This document shows, one piece after another, positions 16,034-22,716 of a stretch of 38,258 nucleotides of DNA (position 1 is the first letter of the stretch; every line of letters begins with the position of its first letter). Location: assembly GCA_964614375.1 (NCBI GenBank), contig CAZTLI010000001.1, forward strand, positions 1 through 38,258. The letters run 5' to 3'. The position numbers and the translations under genes are program-made. Source of the DNA: CAZTLI01 sp964614375. GTDB lineage: Bacteria; Chloroflexota; Anaerolineae; Aggregatilineales; Phototrophicaceae. The notes under the pieces are model-generated. The model had not been told where the DNA came from and searched no databases. It saw only the letters and a list, made by a program, of their open reading frames with translations.

Positions 16034-16987
16034 TCAGTGAGCGACGGCTTCGTTCACATAAACCGGTGTCAGCCAGTGGCGATAGCGTTCGACACGTCCC
16101 GCCACCACATCGAAGAACAGGTCACGAATTTTGGACGTTACCTCGCCCATTTTGCCAGTGCCCAGCGGACGGTGATCGACCTTCGTCACCGCGGCGAGTT
16201 GGACGCCCGTCCCACACAGGAACATTTCATCAGCAATATAGACTTCTGTCCGGTCAATGTTGCGCTCAACCACTTCGATATCAAGGTCGTCACGCAGTAG
16301 TTGGATAATCGACCGCCGGACAATCCCTTCCAGAATATTGGATTGTATGGGCGGGGTTATTGCCACGCCATTACGCACAATGAATAGATTGGCGGCGCTG
16401 GCTTCAGACACATGCCCGTCTTCATTCAGCACGAGCGCCTCGTCAAAACCGTTGAGGATAGCATCACTTTTGATGAGGGCGGAATTGGCATACGCGCCAG
16501 AGATTTTGCCACGCGCCGGAATTGCGTTGTCATCAATGCGCCGCCACGCAGACGTACCCAGATGCGCGCCTTCTTCATTCGCCACATAACGCCCGAATGG
16601 AATCGCGAACATGGTGAATTCGTTGGGCACATCATGCAACCGCACACCAATCATGTTGGCGGATTTATAAACCAGCGGGCGCACATAACAATTCTGCTGG
16701 TAACCCTCTGCCCGCAGCAGGTCACACAGAATGTCGGTCAATTCGTCTTTGGTGTAGGGAATCTGCATCCGCATCAACCCGGCGGAATGGATCAGTCGAT
16801 TGAAATGCTCGTGCGGGCGGAACAAAAAAAGCTGCTCTTCGTCTTCGTTCCAGTAACCGCGCAAGCCACCAAACACGGCTGTGCCATAATTCAGCGCGTG
16901 ATTCATCACACTGACCGTCGCATCCTTAAACGGTACTATTTTGCCTTTGTAAAATGCGTATTGCGGTTCGACTGTTGATCCAGCCAT
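16034..16987 (-). CDS. ilvE: Branched-chain amino acid aminotransferase
   Basis: 317 residues, fold-type IV PLP enzyme that makes Val, Leu and Ile from their 2-oxo acids. The start region VEPQYAFYKGKIVPFKDATVS is typical. The PLP Lys is K161 in ARGKISGAYANSALIKS. The cofactor-binding region EALVLNEDGHVSEASAANLF and the phosphate-binding GTGVQLAAVTKVD segment are intact; the usual EGSGEN motif reads EASAAN here. It is divergent from the aspartate kinase gene, so two amino-acid pathways that share threonine-derived isoleucine start from one intergenic region. Confidence 0.93.
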   Translation of the reverse strand: MAGSTVEPQYAFYKGKIVPFKDATVSVMNHALNYGTAVFGGLRGYWNEDEEQLFLFRPHEHFNRLIHSAGLMRMQIPYTKDELTDILCDLLRAEGYQQNCYVRPLVYKSANMIGVRLHDVPNEFTMFAIPFGRYVANEEGAHLGTSAWRRIDDNAIPARGKISGAYANSALIKSDAILNGFDEALVLNEDGHVSEASAANLFIVRNGVAITPPIQSNILEGIVRRSIIQLLRDDLDIEVVERNIDRTEVYIADEMFLCGTGVQLAAVTKVDHRPLGTGKMGEVTSKIRDLFFDVVAGRVERYRHWLTPVYVNEAVAH

Positions 16988-17092
16988 AGTTATATCAGTC
17001 CTTTCTTCTTACCTCTTGATGCGATTTTCATCCCACGATAGCAATAGTCACCCTGTTAGTGTAGGGATTCTTGTGTGCGGATTACAGTGACC

Positions 17093-17098
17093 ATTATA
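17093..17098 (-). promoter_or_regulatory. Putative -10 element for ilvE
   Basis: A perfect TATAAT on the minus strand, about 106 bases before the start codon; the -35 is weak. This would give a leader of roughly 100 bases. Confidence 0.4.
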
Positions 17099-17194
17099 CC
17101 CATTCCGCGCTTATCACCGCATTTTGCATCGCGATTCTGTGCAGATTTGCAGCCTAACCGTGTCAACTCAGGGTGGCGCGTGCCAACCAATACC

Positions 17195-17223
17195 TTGACA
17201 GGTGAGGCGATTCACGCTATTTT
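17195..17223 (+). promoter_or_regulatory. Promoter of the aspartate kinase leader
   Basis: A perfect TTGACA (17195-17200), a 17-base spacer, then TATTTT (17218-17223, four of six). The expected start of transcription is near 17230, about 29 bases before the leader peptide. Confidence 0.65.
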
Positions 17224-17258
17224 ACGCGGGTATCGAAACAATCAGACTGAGTTCCGTG

Positions 17259-17351
17259 ATGTTAACCGCGCAGCACACCAGCACCACCATGACTATGGGT
17301 ATGGGTACCACTCGTCCAACTGGACGACGAGGAGGTTTGTACGTGCTGTAG
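17259..17351 (+). CDS. Thr/Met-rich leader peptide for transcription attenuation
   Basis: 30 codons from ATG 17259 (a GTG lies directly before it) to TAG 17349-17351. Eight residues are Thr and four are Met; residues 7-18 read TSTTMTMGMGTT, nine of twelve Thr or Met. It lies between a consensus promoter and a perfect terminator, upstream of aspartate kinase, the entry enzyme to Thr, Met and Lys. This is the layout of the E. coli thr leader, whose peptide is rich in Thr and Ile; here Met replaces Ile. The Shine-Dalgarno is weak (ctgag). The peptide itself needs no function: slow decoding of Thr or Met codons would stall the ribosome and prevent termination. Confidence 0.7.
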   Translation: MLTAQHTSTTMTMGMGTTRPTGRRGGLYVL

Positions 17352-17408
17352 CAGCGCCGGATACGGTTGAAGAAGCGAAGCGTGTGGAAAGCCTCCACAC
17401 GCTTTTTT
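17331..17408 (+). terminator. Attenuator: terminator with competing antiterminator
   Basis: The terminator stem is a perfect 11 bp, 17378-17388 with 17394-17404, 5-base loop, T-run 17403-17408. GGAGGTTT (17331-17338, leader codons 25-27) can pair with AAGCCTCC (17389-17396, eight pairs with one G-U), which uses the loop and 3' arm of the terminator. A ribosome at the stop codon (17349) would cover this segment. One stalled at codons 7-18 would leave it free. Confidence 0.7.
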
Positions 17409-17450
17409 GTTTGTGAATTGGTCAGCATAACATGCGCGAGGGTATCGGCT

Positions 17451-18866
17451 ATGAAAACCATCACCATGAAATTCGGCGGGACATCCGTCGGCAGTCCAGA
17501 GGCGGTACAGAATGTGACCGGGATTGTGCGGCGGGCAGTTGACGCAGGTGACAGACCGGTGTTAATCGTGTCGGCGATGTCGGGCGTGACCGACGCCCTG
17601 CTCAAAACCGTGAAAATGGCGGCAGCGGGCGATAAATGGGGTTATCTATCGGTGACGGATGACCTGCGCGACAGGCATTCAGAAGTGCTGAATCTGCTGG
17701 TCAAGGCGGGCGCTGACCGCACCGAAACACTCAAACAACTGAATCACCTGCTGGATAATCTGGTGGAGTTATGCAACGCTATCAATATTCTGGGCGAAGA
17801 CACGCCCCGTATCATTGATTCAGTGGTTAGCTTTGGTGAACGCCTGAGCAGCGTCATGGTGGCGGCGGTGCTGCGTGAATACGGTCTGAGTGCCCGCGCT
17901 TATGATGCTGGCGACCTGCTTGTCACCGATGATACCCATCAAAATGCCGAACCCCTGTGGGGCGAAACACAGGCGCGCATCCAGCAGCTTCTGTTACCCG
18001 CCATTGCTACGGGCATCATCCCCGTGATTACAGGCTTCATCGGCAAAACACAACGCGGCATCTACACAACGCTGGGGCGTGGTGGCAGCGACTTCAGCGC
18101 GGCGATTTTTGCCGACTTCCTCAACAGCGATGAATTTATCATCTGGACAGACGTGGATGGCGTGATGACCGTTGACCCGCGTATCGACACGCGCGCCCGC
18201 ACCCTGTCGCATGTGTCGTATCAGGAAGTGGGCGAACTGGCCTTCTATGGCGCGAAGGTGCTGCATCCGAAAACGGTTCAGCCCATTATCGACAAGCAGA
18301 TTCCCATGTGGGTACGCAATACCTTCAATCCCGACCACCCCGGCACCTTAATCGGCCCCAACGGCAAACCGAGTTCAACCATTGTCAAAGCCGTGACCAG
18401 CATCAAAAGTGTGAGTCTCCTGACTGTCAGTGGTCGCGGGATGTTAGGCGTACCCGGAATCGCTGGACGCACATTTTTAGCAACGGCGAAGTCGGGCGCG
18501 AGTGTGTTGATGATTTCGCAGTCCTCATCCGAACAGAGCTTTTGCTTCACCGTCGTGGATGACAAAGCGGTGGCGGTCAAGCACGCTGTCGAGCAAGAGC
18601 TGTCTGCCGAAATCGCCCGTCATAACGTCGATAAAGTGGACATCATGACCGATGTCGTGATTGTGACAGTCGTTGGGGCCGGGATGCGCGGCACGCCCGG
18701 AATTGCCGGGAAAGTATTCACCGTCATGGGCGACAATCGCATTAATGTATTGACCATCGCTCAAGGGTCGTCGGAATGCAGTATTTCATTTGTCATTCAT
18801 GAATCGGACTTGCAGACGGCGGTACTACGGTTACATGATCTCGCGCTGGAAACAGTAAAGGAGTAA
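17451..18866 (+). CDS. lysC: Aspartate kinase (monofunctional, long form)
   Basis: 471 residues; catalyses the first step from aspartate to Lys, Thr, Met and Ile. Start ATG 17451 with GAGGG eight bases upstream; earlier in-frame codons lie inside the attenuator. The kinase core has KFGGTSVGS (7-15), SFGERLSS, TLGRGGSDFSAA and WTDVDGVMTVDPR. Two ACT domains follow (LTVSGRGMLGVPGIAGRTF; VTVVGAGMRGTPGIAGKVF), with nearly repeated sequences. The length and SFGERLSS motif match the ThrA/LysC-III class rather than the short Bacillus type; no homoserine dehydrogenase domain is fused. Feedback is probably by Thr or Lys. Regulation by the upstream Thr/Met attenuator argues for a role in threonine supply. 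The symbol is by convention; it could equally be called ask. Confidence 0.93.
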   Translation: MKTITMKFGGTSVGSPEAVQNVTGIVRRAVDAGDRPVLIVSAMSGVTDALLKTVKMAAAGDKWGYLSVTDDLRDRHSEVLNLLVKAGADRTETLKQLNHLLDNLVELCNAINILGEDTPRIIDSVVSFGERLSSVMVAAVLREYGLSARAYDAGDLLVTDDTHQNAEPLWGETQARIQQLLLPAIATGIIPVITGFIGKTQRGIYTTLGRGGSDFSAAIFADFLNSDEFIIWTDVDGVMTVDPRIDTRARTLSHVSYQEVGELAFYGAKVLHPKTVQPIIDKQIPMWVRNTFNPDHPGTLIGPNGKPSSTIVKAVTSIKSVSLLTVSGRGMLGVPGIAGRTFLATAKSGASVLMISQSSSEQSFCFTVVDDKAVAVKHAVEQELSAEIARHNVDKVDIMTDVVIVTVVGAGMRGTPGIAGKVFTVMGDNRINVLTIAQGSSECSISFVIHESDLQTAVLRLHDLALETVKE

Positions 18867-18872
18867 ATTTCG

Positions 18873-19298
18873 TTATAGCTCATCTTGCAGGGTGGGGTCT
18901 ATCGACTTCAAGAAGCGCAGCGCGTCTTCCAACGTGTCGGCGCTGTGACGGCGATAGCGATTTTTGGTCGCCATCACACTCCCGCCCACATCGACCAGCG
19001 CGCTCGGTTCACCAAAGGCTACGACCCAGCCAAACAGGAGATGCGTAATCAGTTCTTCACGCACGCGCACAAATTCATCACTGGAACGGGCACGTTCGAC
19101 AAAATAGGCCAGCCCTTTGCTGTAGGCTTCGGGTGGAGTCTGTGAGTAATCAATGAGCACATGCACCGCGGGCGATTGCCCTTCGGCTTCAATCAACTTA
19201 AGCAAGCGACGGTTGCGATTGAGCATTGCTTCGGCTGAAACTGCATCGTAGGTATAGAGGATTCGTCCGGGCAGATACCAGGAGATGTCGATTTCCAT
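18873..19298 (-). CDS. Small conserved protein of unknown function (paralogue A)
   Basis: 141 residues from the ATG at 19298, preferred over a GTG four codons earlier because AGGGAC lies just in front of it. It begins MEIDISWYLPGRILYTY, then a helix, a beta strand VHVLIDYSQTPPEAYS, and a second half with LITHLLFGWVVAFGEPS followed by a C-terminal helix. The next gene downstream in coordinate has the same plan (W-Y-[LI]-P, then VHFIHDW, then GWVVAF). The alternating pattern resembles a STAS/SpoIIAA-like alpha-beta fold, but this is a guess. It is convergent with the aspartate kinase gene, six bases away. Confidence 0.6.
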   Translation of the reverse strand: MEIDISWYLPGRILYTYDAVSAEAMLNRNRRLLKLIEAEGQSPAVHVLIDYSQTPPEAYSKGLAYFVERARSSDEFVRVREELITHLLFGWVVAFGEPSALVDVGGSVMATKNRYRRHSADTLEDALRFLKSIDPTLQDEL

Positions 19299-19376
19299 GT
19301 TGTCCCTCACTGCCCCAATCCGAATTGGCGCTTACTGTGTTATCGTATCACACTTATTGCCTGGATTTTGCATCCA

Positions 19377-19936
19377 TTATGTCAATGCAGGCAGGGGCGG
19401 CAGTTTAGAGTCCATCCTTTGCAAAAATGCCACCGCCTCGTCTGCCGATGCGACCATCTGAAACCGGATGCGAAACAGTTGAAAGACGATGTTGCTCATC
19501 GTTTGCAATATCTGGTCATTTTTGGCAAAGGCCACCACCCAGCCGATGCGTTTAGGGTCTTTCACACGTACCGTCGTCGAGCGACGGATGTCGATAATAT
19601 TGGTAGGGAATGAGTCCAATGCTGTCCAATCGTGAATGAAATGCACAGGCGGCGCACTGCTCGCATCGACCAATTCNNNNNNNNNNNNNNNNNNNNNNNN
19701 NNNNNNNNNNNNNNNNNNNNNNNNNNNNNNNNNNNNNNNNNNNNNNNNNNNNNNNNNNNNNNNNNNNNNNNNNNNNCTGTCCAATCGTGAATGAAATGCA
19801 CAGGCGGCGCACTGCTCGCATCGACCAATTCGGCGGACGTGGCGAACGCATCCACGATTTCATCGAGCGATAATTTACCATAGAACCGAACCCGCACCAC
19901 TCGTTCGGGTATGTACCACTGCTGCTCTGTCGGCAT
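19377..19936 (-). CDS. Small conserved protein of unknown function (paralogue B), split by a false gap
   Basis: When the 100 Ns and one copy of the duplicated 55-base flank are removed, the frame runs unbroken for 134 residues from ATG 19936 to the stop at 19377: 560 minus 155 gives 405 bases, exactly 135 codons. It shares with its neighbour WYIPERVVRVRFYG near the start, PPVHFIHDW in the middle and RIGWVVAFAKN later. Probably a tandem gene duplication. The fold guess is STAS-like; function unknown. No signal peptide, no membrane segment. Confidence 0.65.
19622..19831. other. 100-N scaffold gap with identical 55-base flanks (assembly artefact)
   Basis: Bases 19622-19676 are identical to 19777-19831, on the two sides of 100 Ns. 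Two overlapping contigs were joined without merging. It is not a biological repeat, because merging the copies restores an intact gene. Confidence 0.9.
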
Positions 19937-20062
19937 TTACTTCTCCATAGGGGTATCAAAATATTACAGGGCCAGCCCAAGTATAACGCGAAAGAGCGGA
20001 AACTGGCCTGGAAAGGTGATAAAGCCTGTGGGAATGAAAACGCAGCTATGCCGCCAGACCAT

Positions 20063-22090
20063 TTACTGCATTGCTGTCGCAAATTCGCCGGCGGTTGGGT
20101 AACGATCAGCCGGTCGCTTTTCCAATGCCTTCAACAGCGCGTCAGCAACATGGTCAGGCAAATCAGGACGCAGGATACGCGGGTCGGGCGCGGGCTGGGT
20201 GAGATGGGCAATTAACACCGCCCCAACATTGCTTTGCATAAATGGTCGTTCACCTGTCAGCATTTCATAGACCATAACCACCAGTGCGTAAATATCTGCC
20301 CGACCATCAACATCTGTCGCATCTTGAATCTGTTCCGGCGCGACATAATCCATCGTCCCGATGAAACCGCTGGCAGTGAGGCGTGTGCCGCCCGCCGCAA
20401 TCCGCGCGATGCCAAAGTCCATCAAGACAGCGCGTTCTGTTTTATCGGTCTGTCCAGTAGCAGTGATGGGTTCAATCATCACATTGGACGGCTTCACATC
20501 GCGATGCACCAAACCTTGAGAATGGGCATAATCCAGCGCTGCTGCCACATCCGCGGTTATGGTCGCCACGCGGTCAAGCGGCAGGGGGGCGCTATCGCGG
20601 ATGACATCACCTAAATCCGGGCCATTGATGTATTCCATCACCATATAATACGTGCCCTCCGCCTCGCCAAAATCAAATAGCTGGACGATATGCGGGTGTT
20701 TGAGACCAGAGACAACCTGCGCTTCACGTTCGAAGCGTTTGCGGAAATCGTCTTTCCTCGCCAATTGCAGCGGCAGTACCTTAATCGCCACCGTGCGATG
20801 CAACAGGGGATGGCGCGCTTTATAGACTTCGCCCATGCCACCGCGCCCCACCGATTCTAAGCCCTCATACGCGCCAAAGTCCGTCCGCACAAGGCGACTA
20901 TTGGCGATCGGGCTAGGAGAGGGTGTATCTGGCTTATCATAATTGATTTTAATGCCATAGATACGGCGATCTACAAAACGACGCAAGCGTACCCGTGCCG
21001 GATTAAACAGCCCGACCACCAACGCGGTACTGGCGACCACCGCCACTGTGGACTGTTCACCGCCAAGAACCGCCTCTGCCCCGGCTTGAACCACGAAAAA
21101 GCCCACAGCAAACGTAATACCCAACAGCAAGGTCAATCCGCCATAAATCAGCGAACGGTTGATGAGAAAATCGACATCCCACAGCCGATAGCGATACATC
21201 GCAGCGACAACGGCAATAGGTAAAAAAACATAGAATATGACCGAAATTTGGGAAATTAGATGCGCGATTGCCAGCGCCGTATTGCTCGAATCTATTAGCG
21301 ACACCACGATGCTGAATATCGTGGTAAACATGGACGTCGTAACCAACGTCGCAAATGCAAGCAGTGCCCATTTCGTCTGTTGACGTTGTGTGGGTGTTGA
21401 TACACGCCGAAAACGATAAATTTGAGCATACAGCGGCGCGACAAATATAGTCAGCAAACCTATTAGTGGTACAAGGGGTGATGAACCTGTGATGGGCGAC
21501 TCTGGAATAACCACAAATACTGCGCCCCAGGCGACAATACCAACAAGTATCCAGCGCGTCCACGACGGCACGAAGCGACCATCAGGAAACAGATAAATCA
21601 ACAGAAAAATCGAAAAGAAGCCTAAACCACCCACCACGCTAACAAACGTAAATAGCGCATCATCGCGCGCAGTCCCAAAGCCAATGATAAAACTTGATCC
21701 AAGCGTGACAAATGAGAAGGATAACAACAGCGATAACCACTTTGTCTTACTTTGCCAGAAGATTAAGACCGAACTGACAATAAATACGAGACCAACGACC
21801 ACACCAGGCAAATACGCCAATATCGCATAAACCAAATCTGTGATACCCAGTTCTACCAGTCCCGCGCGAATCGCCGCAATCTCGGTCTCGGTTCGTGCAT
21901 ATTCAAGTGCGGTCAAGTTGATAGTTGATTGATAACTCGTCGGCAGCATGATAACCGCCAGACCTATACTGAAGGCAGCGACAACCCAAATAATACGAGC
22001 CGTCCATAATGACGGCCCGGTCAGTGCTGATCGGGTTGTGGTGCCCCGGCCCGGTGAAGATGAAACGGGTGATAGATACGAGCCTGCCAT
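20063..22090 (-). CDS. Membrane Ser/Thr protein kinase with a histidine-kinase-type sensor module
   Basis: 675 residues from ATG 22090 (GAGGAG just upstream; a GTG five codons earlier is less likely). Residues 30-360 hold about ten hydrophobic segments with hallmarks I associate with Gram-positive/Chloroflexota sensor histidine kinases: YLFPDGRFVPSWTRW (166-180), YRLWDVDFLINRSLIYGGLT (301-320) and the linker RRFVDRRIYG (370-379). In place of HisKA/HATPase there is a eukaryote-like kinase (405-675): VGRGGMGEVYKA, K437, HRDVKPSN (529-536), DFG (558-560), APEQ. All catalytic residues are present. Kinase domain ends at the C-terminus; no PASTA. It probably senses a membrane signal and phosphorylates cytoplasmic targets, possibly read by the FHA protein. 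Confidence 0.88.
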   Translation of the reverse strand: MAGSYLSPVSSSPGRGTTTRSALTGPSLWTARIIWVVAAFSIGLAVIMLPTSYQSTINLTALEYARTETEIAAIRAGLVELGITDLVYAILAYLPGVVVGLVFIVSSVLIFWQSKTKWLSLLLSFSFVTLGSSFIIGFGTARDDALFTFVSVVGGLGFFSIFLLIYLFPDGRFVPSWTRWILVGIVAWGAVFVVIPESPITGSSPLVPLIGLLTIFVAPLYAQIYRFRRVSTPTQRQQTKWALLAFATLVTTSMFTTIFSIVVSLIDSSNTALAIAHLISQISVIFYVFLPIAVVAAMYRYRLWDVDFLINRSLIYGGLTLLLGITFAVGFFVVQAGAEAVLGGEQSTVAVVASTALVVGLFNPARVRLRRFVDRRIYGIKINYDKPDTPSPSPIANSRLVRTDFGAYEGLESVGRGGMGEVYKARHPLLHRTVAIKVLPLQLARKDDFRKRFEREAQVVSGLKHPHIVQLFDFGEAEGTYYMVMEYINGPDLGDVIRDSAPLPLDRVATITADVAAALDYAHSQGLVHRDVKPSNVMIEPITATGQTDKTERAVLMDFGIARIAAGGTRLTASGFIGTMDYVAPEQIQDATDVDGRADIYALVVMVYEMLTGERPFMQSNVGAVLIAHLTQPAPDPRILRPDLPDHVADALLKALEKRPADRYPTAGEFATAMQ

Positions 22091-22105
22091 TGGGACACTC
22101 CTCAC

Positions 22106-22470
22106 GAGTAAACGCCCTAAAATATGCGATTTTATATTGCGCGATATTATACGGATTTATCGCACTTAGGCAATAGGTCTGGTGCGAATATTTACATCTA
22201 ATGGACGAAACAAAAAGAATGCTTATGATGGACAAGGGCGCGATGAGCACTGTTTTAGCCACTTGTGCCACGGGCTGAAGCAAGTTAACAATTTAATCGG
22301 GTCATCGGACACGGCGTGCCGTGTCCCTACAAACCCGTTAACAACCGTCATTATTCGTAGGGACACAGCAATGCTGTGTCCGCGTCCGCAAAAAAACGGC
22401 GTTATCTGATTATTTTCACAACTAACATAAGCCCGCTGTCTGCACAATAATCATTCAGAGTCTAATTGGT
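22106..22470. other. Intergenic region with palindromic repeats, no gene
   Basis: 365 bases with no credible coding sequence. It contains the inverted pair of palindromes at 22307-22381 and an 8-mer GTTAACAA present twice (22284-22291, 22337-22344), flanking the first palindrome. Confidence 0.6.
22307..22381. repeat. Pair of inverted palindromic repeats (MITE/REP-like)
   Basis: Unit 1 is GGACACGGC-gt-GCCGTGTCC plus CTAC (22307-22330). Unit 2 is GTAG plus GGACACAGC-aat-GCTGTGTCC (22357-22381), the same unit in the opposite orientation with two base changes that keep the stem paired. Such hairpins with a CTAC/GTAG end occur as dispersed repeats in bacterial genomes; copy number here is unknown. 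Confidence 0.65.
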
Positions 22471-22712
22471 TTATCCATCAGCTGGCAGAAAATAGCTGCA
22501 CAATCGCTCAATGTCCGGGTTGACCGCTTCACGGCGGCGATAGGGAAAGATGAGCAGAAAATCCACCGGGTCAACTGTTAGGACATAGTCGGCAGCTTGA
22601 CCATCTGCTGCGTCAACGCGAACCTTGCCATCGCGGACACGCGGAGCAACGCCTCAAACCGCGCTGTCGCTGTCGTCAATTCAGCCATCAACGCATCGCT
22701 GTCAGGTCGCAT
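22471..22712 (-). pseudogene. Small hypothetical protein with a single-base frameshift
   Basis: The gene starts at ATG 22712, only four bases after the stop of the molybdo-hydroxylase gene, whose last codons (AAGGAG) supply its ribosome site. The first frame gives MRPDSDALMAELTTATARFE, then ALLRV. The following frame continues RDGKVRVDAADGQAADYVL, then TVDPVDFLLIFPYRRREA and ends in FLPADG and TAA at 22471-22473. Total length is 242 bases, one short of 81 codons, so one base is missing near 22640-22655. It may be a sequencing error or a real mutation. About 80 residues when repaired; unknown function, cotranscribed with the hydroxylase. Confidence 0.5.
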
Positions 22713-22716
22713 CCGC

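Noticed and set aside
17028..17051. Tiny minus-strand peptide MTIAIVG before ilvE, possibly an Ile/Val leader peptide
   Set aside because: Only seven codons, and no terminator or alternative stem follows before the ilvE start.
17075..17416. Alternative frame of the aspartate kinase leader giving a His/Tyr-rich stretch (HQHHHDYGYGYH), like a his leader peptide
   Set aside because: That frame has no nearby start, does not stop before the terminator, and starts upstream of the promoter; the downstream gene is not a histidine gene.
22307..22381. CRISPR-like repeat pair
   Set aside because: Units are inverted and self-complementary, only two, with no cas genes.
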